From Candidatus Wolfebacteria bacterium (GTDB lineage Bacteria > Patescibacteriota > Minisyncoccia > UBA6257 > UBA9933): 50,965 bases of DNA. Positions 1 through 8,110 of the stretch are shown here, one piece after another. The DNA is taken from the NCBI GenBank assembly GCA_016188075.1, contig JACPIO010000005.1, positions 1 to 50,965 on the forward strand, written 5' to 3'. Under the pieces are notes generated by a model. That model did not search any database and was not told the origin of the DNA. It was given only the letters and a program-made list of their open reading frames with translations. Every line of letters begins with the position of its first letter. Position 1 is the stretch's first letter. The translations under genes and the position numbers were made by a program.

Positions 1-760
1 CTTTAATTTTTTCATCAATCCGAGCGTCCTCTGCCTCGTTGCGTTTAAAAAAATCTTCCCGGGCAATGGCAGCCGGAATAATTTTTACCTCCACCGACTC
101 CGGCCTCTCTTTAATCTTGAGGATATCGACATTTTTGACTTCGACAAATTTTTCCGGCACAACAATTCTTTCCGTTCCCTTAATGATTTCTTTCGTTTGA
201 GGGTCAACCGCCGCTACTAGAACCGAATTTTCGGCTCCAAAAATTCGTGAATTGCCCGTGAAGAATTCCGTTCCAAAAGCCGTGCCGCGAACCGTTGCCA
301 CCGCATTAGCGGTTTTCACTTCCCATAAAGAGTCGGGGGTGACAAGAGTGATAATTTTAGACCAAACTCGGCCCACCACCAGTGAAATTTTTACCGTTAA
401 TTTCTCGCTTTGAGCGTTAAATGTGCCTTCGCTCAAAACAAATTTCGTGCCGGGCTCGAAACGCGCCGCCGAACCGTCGGGAAAATGGATATTAGCCCGG
501 CCATTTTTCGCCGCTTCTATTTTGACGCCGGAAGAAAGTTCGTCGCCGGTTTTAAGTTCGCGGATTTTCGAATCATCATCTGGTTTTATTTCAAAAACCG
601 AAGGCGAAACAATTTCAATCCAGGGCTTGGAAACCGCTGGAGCGGTTTTTGGTAACGGCTGATTGCCGGGTGAATCAAAAGTCGGTTTACCGAAAAAGTA
701 AAAAGCGCCAGCCGCGATAACCGCTGTCCCTAAAATGCTTAATAGAATTGTGGTTTTCAT
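1..760 (-). CDS. FecR-domain-like protein with N-terminal signal/TM segment (C-terminus beyond window)
   Basis: Minus-strand frame open from ATG at 760 (MKTTILLSILGTAVIAAGAFYFFGKP...) to the window edge; contains a FecR-like stretch (FPDGSAARFEPGTKFVLSEG...ANAVATVRGTAFGTEF). Overlaps the upstream gene stop by 4 nt (ATGA). Confidence 0.75.
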   Translation of the reverse strand, partial: MKTTILLSILGTAVIAAGAFYFFGKPTFDSPGNQPLPKTAPAVSKPWIEIVSPSVFEIKPDDDSKIRELKTGDELSSGVKIEAAKNGRANIHFPDGSAARFEPGTKFVLSEGTFNAQSEKLTVKISLVVGRVWSKIITLVTPDSLWEVKTANAVATVRGTAFGTEFFTGNSRIFGAENSVLVAAVDPQTKEIIKGTERIVVPEKFVEVKNVDILKIKERPESVEVKIIPAAIAREDFFKRNEAEDARIDEKIK

Positions 761-1101
761 CTAATTATCGTTCCGGGTGGAACGGGTTTTTCCGGAATTA
801 AAAGTATGGGTTCGTTGCCATCGCAATTTACCGCGAGGAGCATTCCTTGGCTTTCGAGCCCCACTATGGTTCGCGGCTCTAAATTGGCGACAATGACGAT
901 TTCTTTATCAATTAAATTTTCCGGCTCGTAAAATTGAGCGATGCCGGCGATGATTTGATGGGGCACACTCTCTCCCGCTTCGTTTTTATCGCCGCAATCA
1001 ACTTTCAATTTCAAAAGTTTTTCGGAATTTTCAACCCGTTCGGCGAAAATAATTTTAGCGACCCGCAGATCTAACTTTTTGAAATCTTCAAAGCTTATCA
1101 T
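757..1101 (-). CDS. tRNA-binding (OB-fold) domain protein, MetG C-terminal/Trbp111-like
   Basis: MISFEDFKKLDLRVAKI...HQIIAGIAQFYEPENLIDKEIVIVANLEPRTIVGLESQGMLLA is characteristic of the MetRS C-terminal tRNA-binding domain. Confidence 0.85.
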   Translation of the reverse strand: MISFEDFKKLDLRVAKIIFAERVENSEKLLKLKVDCGDKNEAGESVPHQIIAGIAQFYEPENLIDKEIVIVANLEPRTIVGLESQGMLLAVNCDGNEPILLIPEKPVPPGTIIR

Positions 1102-1138
1102 GATTTTAAAAAAAAATTACAATATTCTCACGAATGTT

Positions 1139-2296
1139 TCATGCTCCCTGATTCATGAGTCTCCCCTCCATCAATCTCCTTTCCGCGGCTCCGACTTTCA
1201 TCCTCTGAATAATACGGCTAAAAAATTGAATTGTCGAATCGTAGGTCGGGCGATCAACCGGATAAGGCGTGGCGTCTTTACCGCCGTGGGCAAACGAATA
1301 GCGGGCCGGATCAACATAGGAAGGCTTGGCGCCGTAGATAATTTCCGAGACTAAACTTAAGGCGCGCATTGTTTTGGGGCCCACGCCCGGAAAAGCCAAA
1401 AGATTTTCATAATTTTTCGGCTTGGCTTCAGATACTTTATACAAAATTTTGTCTAAATACTTGCTTTTAGTAAAATCTTCGGCGACGACCGGATGAGTGT
1501 GAAATTCCTTATTTTCCAAATTGATAAAAGCTAATTGCTGCTGCCCGACTTTTATTTTAATAGATTGAGATAAATCTGAACTGTGGCGACGCAGAATTTT
1601 AATGTCATTCATCAGCGACCCGTAACCAGCTTGAACAAGTTCAGTGGAAATTTGACGCGTTTCATCGCTTTCATTCGCGGTTAAATTCAAGGTTAGCGTT
1701 TTTATCGGACTTATAATCGCGGTGTGAGGTTCTGAAACCAAATCAGTCGCTTTTTCCGAATGCCAGTGATAACGGCGAGCTTGGCCTTTTAGGGCATTCA
1801 TTCCCTGCTGAACTACGGCCCAAGCGCCGCTTTTGGAAAAGAAAAAAGCATGATGATAAATCTGGAAGCCGTCTTGAATCAAGGCGCTGTCCACTTTGGC
1901 GGTCATTCGGGAATTATAGACGAGATTTCGACCGCCTCTCTCTGGCAAAGCCAAAAAATCCGCGCCGCGTTCGATTTCTTCCGGAGCTTTGCGCGAAGTC
2001 TTGCCTTTTCCGCCAGCAATGAAAATACCGAATTCTCTTTGTTGGCCGCGAATGGCTTCTTTCAAGGCCGCGGTTAAAATCGTCGTAAGCCCGCTCGCGT
2101 TCCAATCAAAGGCCAAAACTGTTCCCAAAGACTGAAACCAGCCCGGATCCGCAATGCGTTTTATAAATTCATCCGGGCCGTATTCCTCGTTCATTACATG
2201 CATCATCTGCCGGCCAAGCCGAACCATTCTCTCAAAAAGCCATTTAGGACATTTACCGTAATCAAGACCGAAAGTAGCGATGCCTCTGTTTATCAT
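1139..2296 (-). CDS. DUF763 domain-containing protein
   Basis: 385 aa; RGIATFGLDYGKCPKWLFERMVRLGRQM...FPGVGPKTMRALSLVSEIIYGAKPSYVDPARYSFAHGGKDATPYPVDR, typical of DUF763. Confidence 0.8.
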   Translation of the reverse strand: MINRGIATFGLDYGKCPKWLFERMVRLGRQMMHVMNEEYGPDEFIKRIADPGWFQSLGTVLAFDWNASGLTTILTAALKEAIRGQQREFGIFIAGGKGKTSRKAPEEIERGADFLALPERGGRNLVYNSRMTAKVDSALIQDGFQIYHHAFFFSKSGAWAVVQQGMNALKGQARRYHWHSEKATDLVSEPHTAIISPIKTLTLNLTANESDETRQISTELVQAGYGSLMNDIKILRRHSSDLSQSIKIKVGQQQLAFINLENKEFHTHPVVAEDFTKSKYLDKILYKVSEAKPKNYENLLAFPGVGPKTMRALSLVSEIIYGAKPSYVDPARYSFAHGGKDATPYPVDRPTYDSTIQFFSRIIQRMKVGAAERRLMEGRLMNQGA

Positions 2297-2368
2297 AGGA
2301 ATTAGTAGATAGTAGTTAGGAGTTAGTTTTATAAGGATTATTTTAGCATAAAATTAAGTAGTTTAAAA

Positions 2369-2885
2369 AAGTTGACAAAGCGGAGCAGGTGTGATAGATT
2401 TACAAAATCGCCTTTACGTATCGCGGCGATAGAAAGGAGGGCCAATGGCGCGATCGCCGCCCTCGCTCTAGAACCTTGTTTTTTTCAGGACCCCCCAAAC
2501 CAAAAAACTTGGGACCCTCGCATGGTACCTCTAGTGGGGTGCCACTCCGCCAAGAGCAACCGAGGGCTAAGCCAGAGCGCCGCCCTAGCTCTATGACAGC
2601 GGGTCCCAGTAGGCGTCCCCGGGACGACCTACGGCGCAGTTAACAAGGGGTCGCTGCGCTGAGTCAGTCGGCATGGGCATATGTCTTTTAAATGCGGGAA
2701 GTTGAGCGCGCTGAGTAGAGAGGTAAGTGAGCAAATCTACCCTACGGAAAGTAAACGAGGTAGGTGGATTACTTGCCGCTGAAAAGCACGCGAGCCGCTA
2801 CTATGGCCCAGCCTAGAAAGGCTCTACTTTCTCGGGGGTTGTACGGCCCTTGGGTGTCTTCGGATACCCAAGGGCTTTTTATTTC
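2369..2885 (+). ncRNA. Large structured ncRNA candidate (about 475 nt) with its own promoter and terminator; family not recognised
   Basis: Promoter TTGACA-17 nt-TAGATT at about 2370-2400; many local helices (e.g. TAGGcGTCCccggGACgaCCTA, GCGCAG..CTGCGC, ATCTACCCTAC..GTAGGTGGAT); ends in CCCTTGGGTgtcttcggATACCCAAGGG + T-tract at about 2855-2884. No convincing long ORF. Confidence 0.6.
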
Positions 2886-3439
2886 AAGACGATAAATTTT
2901 GTTTCACTTACCTGCTCTTCTAATTTTTGCACAATGGGATTATTTAATTTCTCTTTTAAAATTTTTAGGACTGCTTCGTGGTACTCGAAATATTTTTCCG
3001 GTGAGGGGCATTCAAAACTTTTCCATAAATCATCGCCGTAAGTTTCGTAAGCATCTTTTAGCGACATCAAGTTGTGAATTTTATCAGCAACACAGACCAT
3101 TAAACTTTCAAAGCTTGCGGATTTTAAATTCTCCCGATATTTTACTTTCCGTTCTTCCCAAGCTTTAATATTTTTATCTTCGGTGACACCCAAAACGATT
3201 TCTTTTATTTTTGCACCAAAGTCTTTTTCAAGATTGTCGGGGGTATAAGGAGTATCTTCGATAGTATCATGGAGAATGCCGCTGACTATAATATTTTCAT
3301 CGTCAATATAATCCAAAAGAATTATCGCAATCGAGAAAAGATGAGAAATATACGGCGTCCCATCGCGCTTTCTTTCTTGATTTCGATGTAAAAAACTCGC
3401 CTTTTTAATTGCTTTTTCAATCTGGGGGGTTAATGCCAC
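2879..3439 (-). CDS. HD-domain protein, (p)ppGpp hydrolase (SpoT/MESH1)-like
   Basis: HRNQERKRDGTPYISHLFSIAIIL...SGILHDTIEDTPYTPDNLEKDFG...VCVADKIHNL: HD and ED motifs of RelA/SpoT hydrolase domains. Confidence 0.8.
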   Translation of the reverse strand: MALTPQIEKAIKKASFLHRNQERKRDGTPYISHLFSIAIILLDYIDDENIIVSGILHDTIEDTPYTPDNLEKDFGAKIKEIVLGVTEDKNIKAWEERKVKYRENLKSASFESLMVCVADKIHNLMSLKDAYETYGDDLWKSFECPSPEKYFEYHEAVLKILKEKLNNPIVQKLEEQVSETKFIVLK

Positions 3440-3451
3440 GCTGGTAATACT

Positions 3452-3602
3452 CCGCCCGTGCGCCGTGCGGCAGCTCTCGGAGCCCTGACGGGCTTGGTCC
3501 GAGCACTCAATACATTGAGTGCTCGGCCGTCAGGGCGAGAGCGCAGGCGGTCGTCCCGCTTGCGGCGGGACGAACCGCCGGTGCCGTCAGGCGCATGGGC
3601 GG
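3452..3602. repeat. Nested-palindrome element, family B copy 1
   Basis: Outer stem CCGCCCGTGCGCC/GGCGCATGGGCGG; inner GCCCTGACGG/CCGTCAGGGC containing GAGCACTCAATACATTGAGTGCTC; third hairpin GGCGGTcGTCCCGC..GCGGGACgaACCGCC. Confidence 0.8.
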
Positions 3603-3625
3603 AATGTTTTACACAATTTATTAAA

Positions 3626-4696
3626 CTATGGTTGTAAAGTGCTCGTGCTATTGCCGTTTATGGAAATTACCACTTCTCTTACTCCGGGGAACTGCTTTAA
3701 TGTTTCTTTAATTTGCGCTCGAATCCAAGCTATCCGGCACGAGCCGCTGGTGTCGCGGGCCAAACTATCATCGAAATCAGCCTTAGCCACTCCATTATCA
3801 ATAATCAAAGATTTAACCCCTACTCCCTGATTTATATTCGTAAAATAACCTTGATTTTTTTCTTCGTCAGTCGGACCCTTTAATAATTCTTCGAGCGCCA
3901 GCCTACCAACCAAAAGCGTCTTTGGTATGGTTCGGGTAACCGAAAAAACTCTTTCGCAGGAAACCGACGAACCCATTTTGGTATTACCAAAATAAACATT
4001 CACCCAAACATTATTTTTCGAATCATATTTTAACGGAATTATAACTCCGTCGCCAATCTCTAAAGTGATGTCGGATCCTTTTTCGACGAGCGACGAGTCA
4101 AAAGAAATTTTCTTCGTGAAATCAATATACCAGTTTGATTCCGAAGCAGACTGTTCAGTGCCCGAAGTATTCACAATAATTCCGTTTTCATAAATTTTCT
4201 TATCTCCGGCAATAATCCTCGCGTTCGTAGTCGGCGGCGTCGAACCATTAAAAACCCTAACTTTACCGCTGATCTCAAAAATTTCGCTAACGGATTCATT
4301 GGCTTTAGGAGAAATTACAATGATCTTGGGGGCTTTAATTACTTTAATCTCCCGAACCAAAACATCGCTGTTGTCTTTTACCTCGCCTTTGGCTTCAATT
4401 TCGAAACCACGTTCCAAAAAATTCAAATCAGTTTGATGGCCGGTTTCGTCGAATAATTTCGTCTCCGGCGTCAAAGCCAAACTTATTTCTTCGCCATTTT
4501 CCTTTTTCAACAAAATCACCTTGGCGCCCAAAGCTATGTCTAAAATCTCGCCCTTGACATTGATTTCTTTAGTGTCCGAAGAAGAAGAAACTCTCGGATC
4601 TAAAATATACTGCCAAAGCGGACTTTGAAGATAAATATAAATTAAACTGCCGGCCAAAATAATGCCCATGCTTACCAACAAAAATGTTTTTCCCAT
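3626..4696 (-). CDS. Membrane-anchored protein with Gmad2 Ig-like and GerMN-like domains
   Basis: N-terminal TM; C-terminal RLALEELLKGPTDEEKNQGYFTNINQGVGVKSLIIDNGVAKADFDDSL...QFPGVREVVISING is GerMN-like; middle ISPKANESVSEIFEISGKVRVFNG is Gmad2-like. Confidence 0.8.
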   Translation of the reverse strand: MGKTFLLVSMGIILAGSLIYIYLQSPLWQYILDPRVSSSSDTKEINVKGEILDIALGAKVILLKKENGEEISLALTPETKLFDETGHQTDLNFLERGFEIEAKGEVKDNSDVLVREIKVIKAPKIIVISPKANESVSEIFEISGKVRVFNGSTPPTTNARIIAGDKKIYENGIIVNTSGTEQSASESNWYIDFTKKISFDSSLVEKGSDITLEIGDGVIIPLKYDSKNNVWVNVYFGNTKMGSSVSCERVFSVTRTIPKTLLVGRLALEELLKGPTDEEKNQGYFTNINQGVGVKSLIIDNGVAKADFDDSLARDTSGSCRIAWIRAQIKETLKQFPGVREVVISINGNSTSTLQP

Positions 4697-4714
4697 TGTA
4701 TTTAATTATACCTT

Positions 4715-4755
4715 AAAAAGCGGCCCCATTCATAATGAGACCGCTTTTCTTTTCC
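4715..4755 (-). terminator. Rho-independent terminator for the DUF378 gene
   Basis: AAAAGCGGTCTCATTATGAATGGGGCCGCTTTTT read on the minus strand. Confidence 0.7.
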
Positions 4756-4773
4756 GCAAGCGAAAAACCGATC

Positions 4774-4995
4774 CTACATCATCGGCTTTGGCTCGCACGT
4801 TTTACAGTTCTTTTTGTGCATCACGATTTCAACCACGGCCGACAAACCAACGAGAATGTATACAACCGTGGCAACCGTTCCAGTCATTCCCCCGGGAAGA
4901 TATGAACCAAGCTCCGAGCCAGCCAGTCCGTACCAAAGCCAGTTCAAACCTCCGACCACAAGCAGTATCCACGTTACTATATGCAGACCTTTCAT
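4774..4995 (-). CDS. DUF378 family membrane protein
   Basis: MKGLHIVTWILLVVGGLNWLWYGLAGSELGSYLPGGMTGTVATVVYILVGLSAVVEI, typical DUF378; the ORF track gives a longer N-terminus. Confidence 0.8.
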   Translation of the reverse strand: MKGLHIVTWILLVVGGLNWLWYGLAGSELGSYLPGGMTGTVATVVYILVGLSAVVEIVMHKKNCKTCEPKPMM

Positions 4996-5114
4996 GAAAT
5001 ATTTGCGTTTTAGATGGGCGACCTTTAAATTTGAATACTTCAACTAAACTATTATTTAGTATAAAGGATTAAAATCTAAAATAAAGTAAGTTTTCAACAG
5101 GGGTTACTTCAAAA

Positions 5115-5155
5115 AAGAAAGCGCCCGGATGGGGTTCGAACCTCATTTCGGGCGC
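5115..5155 (-). terminator. Terminator hairpin for the small membrane-peptide operon
   Basis: GCGCCCGaaATGAGGTTCGAACCCCATCCGGGCGC followed by TTTCTTTTTT on the minus strand. Confidence 0.7.
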
Positions 5156-5184
5156 ATGATCAGAGCCGAAACCGATCTCGCGGC

Positions 5185-5289
5185 CTAACGGCCGCCCAAC
5201 CACGACCACAAGAGACCAATGACCACGATGACCAGAGCTATCGAAAAAGCAATTGGGGTGGCGATTTGCGACCAATCACGTCCTGACAT
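5185..5289 (-). CDS. 34 aa single-pass membrane peptide
   Basis: ATG preceded by GAAAGGAGGGAATT; MSGRDWSQIATPIAFSIALVIVVIGLLWSWLGGR*; 12 nt downstream of the 47 aa ORF stop. Confidence 0.65.
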   Translation of the reverse strand: MSGRDWSQIATPIAFSIALVIVVIGLLWSWLGGR

Positions 5290-5301
5290 AATTCCCTCCT
5301 T

Positions 5302-5445
5302 TCACCGCTTCACGACAGTGGCGATGCTGCTGATGACTTCATACAATGTGGTTCCGGAAAGGAACCACGTAAACAATGAGGCCAGTAAAACCATAGCAAC
5401 CACTGGAGCCATTGCGAGCACCGGTCCCGGCAAATCCTCGTCCAT
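5302..5445 (-). CDS. 47 aa membrane peptide
   Basis: ATG preceded by GGAAGGAGGGATTGGAC; MDEDLPGPVLAMAPVVAMVLLASLFTWFLSGTTLYEVISSIATVVKR*. Confidence 0.65.
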   Translation of the reverse strand: MDEDLPGPVLAMAPVVAMVLLASLFTWFLSGTTLYEVISSIATVVKR

Positions 5446-5522
5446 GTCCAATCCTCCCTTCCCGTGCTTCCCCGAGAAGCAGGGCCACATCGTTCCCGTA
5501 AAACGTCAAAGAGCATCTGTAT

Positions 5523-5551
5523 ATTATACCTGAAATCTTCTTGGATTGCAA
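5523..5551 (-). promoter_or_regulatory. Sigma70-type promoter of the small membrane-peptide operon
   Basis: Minus strand TTGCAA-17 nt-TATAAT. Confidence 0.65.
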
Positions 5552-5556
5552 CTCTA

Positions 5557-6717
5557 TCAAACTTTCCCCTTTCTTATCCCTTCCCGGATTTGCGCGACAA
5601 AGTTGTTAAAGAAAAAAAGATTGTGGATGGTCAAAAGTTTCATTCCGGTCATTTCCTTGGCGCGAATAAGATGAGAAATGTAATTGCGGCGGTAATTTAA
5701 GCAAGTTGGGCAAGCGCACTTGGGGTCAAGCGGATCCCGATCTTTAAGGTGAACGGATTTATTCAAATCGAGACGGCCCGCGGAGGTAAAAGCGCTTCCA
5801 TGGCGAGCATAGTGCGTGGGGATTGTGCAGTCGAAGGTGTCGATCCCCCATTTTATAATATTCAAGATATCTTCAGGATGGCCAATGCCTAAAAGGTGCC
5901 GAGGTTTATTTTCGTCTAAATGCGGAAGTGTCCAATTTAAAATTTTTTTCATATTCCCTTTTTCGCCCAAATCGCCGCCAATGCCAAAACCATCGAAGCC
6001 CAAAGAATTTATAAACCGAGCGGACTCGATTCTTAAATCTTCGAAGTGCGACCCCTGAATGATGCCAAATAATGACTGATGACTATTGACTAATGACTTG
6101 TGACTAAAAGTTTTCAGGCATTCAACAGCCCAGCGGTGGGTGCGCTTCAAAGCTTTCATAGCGTATTCTCTTGACGGAAAAGGCGGGGTGCACTCATCAA
6201 AGGCAAAAATAATATCACCGCCTAAGGATTGCTGAATCCGGATTGATTCTTGGGGGCCGAGGAAAATTTTTTGGCCATCGACCGGTGAATTAAAGTAAAC
6301 GCCATCTTCTCTTATTTTCACGGATTTGGGCTTGGAATGGGAACCCACCGTATCTCCAGTATTTTTACTCGGAAGAAATTTCATAACTTTACCGACGCCT
6401 AAATCGCGCCCAAATCCCAAACTAAACACTTGGAATCCGCCGGAGTCAGTCATCAAAGGCCGGGGCCAGTTCATAAATTTATGAAGACCTCCGGATTTCT
6501 TAATCAAATCTTCGCCGGGCTTTAAGTGAAGATGAAAGGTGTTCGTAATTAAAAGCTGGCTCTTGGTTTCTAAAACTTCTTTGGTGTCCAAAGTTTTTAT
6601 AACGGCTTGAGTCGCCACCGGCACAAAAGCCGGGGTTTCGATTTCACCGTGAGAAGTTTTGAGGATTCCGAGCCGAGCCCGACTTTTCTTCGATTTTTTG
6701 ATAATCTCAAATTCCAT
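5557..6717 (-). CDS. tgt: tRNA-guanine transglycosylase
   Basis: KTLDTKEVLETKSQLLITNTFHLHLKPGEDLIKKSGGLHKFMNWPRPLMTDSGGFQVFSL...GIGGDLGEKGN...HLLGIGHPEDIL and the Zn site CACPTC. Confidence 0.95.
   Translation of the reverse strand: MEFEIIKKSKKSRARLGILKTSHGEIETPAFVPVATQAVIKTLDTKEVLETKSQLLITNTFHLHLKPGEDLIKKSGGLHKFMNWPRPLMTDSGGFQVFSLGFGRDLGVGKVMKFLPSKNTGDTVGSHSKPKSVKIREDGVYFNSPVDGQKIFLGPQESIRIQQSLGGDIIFAFDECTPPFPSREYAMKALKRTHRWAVECLKTFSHKSLVNSHQSLFGIIQGSHFEDLRIESARFINSLGFDGFGIGGDLGEKGNMKKILNWTLPHLDENKPRHLLGIGHPEDILNIIKWGIDTFDCTIPTHYARHGSAFTSAGRLDLNKSVHLKDRDPLDPKCACPTCLNYRRNYISHLIRAKEMTGMKLLTIHNLFFFNNFVAQIREGIRKGKV
6071..6107. repeat. Heptamer tandem repeat inside tgt
   Basis: TGACTGA TGACTAT TGACTAA TGACTTG TGACTAA. 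Confidence 0.75.
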
Positions 6718-6726
6718 TTTAATATT

Positions 6727-6745
6727 TACGACATCGTAAGTCGTA
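6727..6745. repeat. REP-like palindrome copy
   Basis: TACGACATCGTAAGTCGTA, between tgt and the RAYT gene. Confidence 0.8.
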
Positions 6746-6768
6746 AGATCAAATCGTAAGATAAAAAA

Positions 6769-7443
6769 TCACTCTAAAGTAACCTCGCTAATATCATTCA
6801 ACGATAAATCGCGTAGCCACTCCTTAATAGATTGGCTATATTCATTTGCATCACCAAAAAATTTCGTTAATAGATTTTTATTGATAATTGAAGGGAAATT
6901 TTTCTGGCCAGCATAATCCAAGTGACTCGACCAACGATAACTATCTAAAAACTTTATAGTCTTTCTATGGTTTTTCAACTCTCTTTTGCGCCACTCCGGA
7001 TATTTCAGATCTAGAGGATTAAGATGAATATAGTATGGTAAATGGATGAAATGAGATTCTCTTCTTACTAAAATTGACTTATATCTACTCTCGAACAGCG
7101 GTCCTTTTCTTTGATATTTTCCATTAAAGTATTTGGCGTAACCCATGTTAACTTTTTTCATAAATTTCGATACGCCATTTTCAACCCTCGGGGTCAAAAG
7201 TAGATGGTAATGAGTAGGCATTAAACAAAAGCAATGAATATCCACTAGGAGTTTTCTAGGCCTTCTTTCAATCTTACGACTTGCGATGTCGTTAGATTGG
7301 TTAAAACGATAAAAGGTTGTATTGACCCGTTCTTGATCATTAAATTCAAACAGATCGTGTACAAAACGAAAATGATCTTGATTATCAACAAAAATTTTCT
7401 TCTGATCTACTCCTCTACTTAAAACATGGAACAATTCGTTCAT
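6769..7443 (-). mobile_element. REP-associated tyrosine transposase (RAYT), Y1/IS200-type
   Basis: MNELFHVLSRGVDQKKIFVD...VDIHCFCLMPTHYHLLLTP...KKVNMGYAKYFNGKYQRKGPLFESRYKSILV...YIHLNPL: Y1_Tnp HxH and catalytic region. The ORF track start is 9 nt upstream. Confidence 0.9.
7275..7294. repeat. REP-like palindrome (inverted orientation) within the RAYT ORF
   Basis: TACGACTTGCGATGTCGTTA, the reverse complement of the REP unit. Confidence 0.75.
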
Positions 7444-7465
7444 AAATATCATTTTATATGAAATT

Positions 7466-7485
7466 TACGACATCGCAAGTCGTTA
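7466..7485. repeat. REP-like palindrome upstream of the RAYT gene
   Basis: TACGACATCGCAAGTCGTTA. Confidence 0.8.
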
Positions 7486-7723
7486 ATTTTATTCAAGGTT
7501 GATAAATGGATAAAATACGTGTAGAGTTTTAGAATAAGCTGAAAACAGGCTTACAAATAGCTCTTTGAAAAGAATTCAGCAGGCGCATTCAGCTCACTTC
7601 GTGCGCGGACTCACGCGGACTTAACGCTGAACTACACGGAAGCGATTTGAATACGCTTGCTGACGTGGCGTCACTTTAACCTAAAAAGACCTGGCCGCGA
7701 GCCGGGCAGAAGGAAGGGAGCAC

Positions 7724-7858
7724 ATGGGAAGACTCAAGAAAGATACTGTTCTCGCGATCGTTCTCACGGCGGCGATAGTAACCCCCTTGGCGTCGCTGTT
7801 TTTCGCGACGCTCTGGCGAGATATCTCGGAATTCCTCATTTGGCTCGGGCTCGACTGA
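7724..7858 (+). CDS. 44 aa membrane peptide
   Basis: ATG preceded by GAAGGAAGGGAGCAC; MGRLKKDTVLAIVLTAAIVTPLASLFFATLWRDISEFLIWLGLD*; followed by hairpin CCCACTTCTAAgTTTCAAT..ATTGAAATTTAGAAGTGGG. Confidence 0.6.
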   Translation: MGRLKKDTVLAIVLTAAIVTPLASLFFATLWRDISEFLIWLGLD

Positions 7859-8080
7859 AACGAAGTAATGCCACTCGGGAGAGCGGACACAGTGCGATGC
7901 ACTGCGTCCCCTCTCCCCCACTTCTAAGTTTCAATGGAACGAAATTGAAATTTAGAAGTGGGATTTACTTAAGCAAAAATCGTCCGGCAGAAATCCGGCG
8001 TTTTTGGATTTCTTACTGAACTATTACTAGCGATACGATCAATCGTATCGCTCCGATTAGCTGAAGCGGTAAGTTATACT

Positions 8081-8100
8081 TACGACATCGTAAGTCGTTA
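8081..8100. repeat. REP-like palindrome downstream of uvrA
   Basis: TACGACATCGTAAGTCGTTA. Confidence 0.8.
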
Positions 8101-8110
8101 ATTGTAATAT

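Noticed and set aside
2372-2596. 74 aa ORF (MTKRSRCDRFTK...)
   Set aside because: Overlaps the promoter and structured RNA, no SD at its start, composition not protein-like.
2369-2885. Assignment of the 475-nt RNA as RNase P RNA, tmRNA or SRP RNA
   Set aside because: Hallmark conserved motifs of each class were not found by eye; left as unassigned.
5115-5155. T-loop-like GAGGTTCGAACCCC suggesting a tRNA 3' end on the minus strand
   Set aside because: The 5' GCGCCCG partner is only about 15 nt away, so it is a simple hairpin terminator; no anticodon arm.
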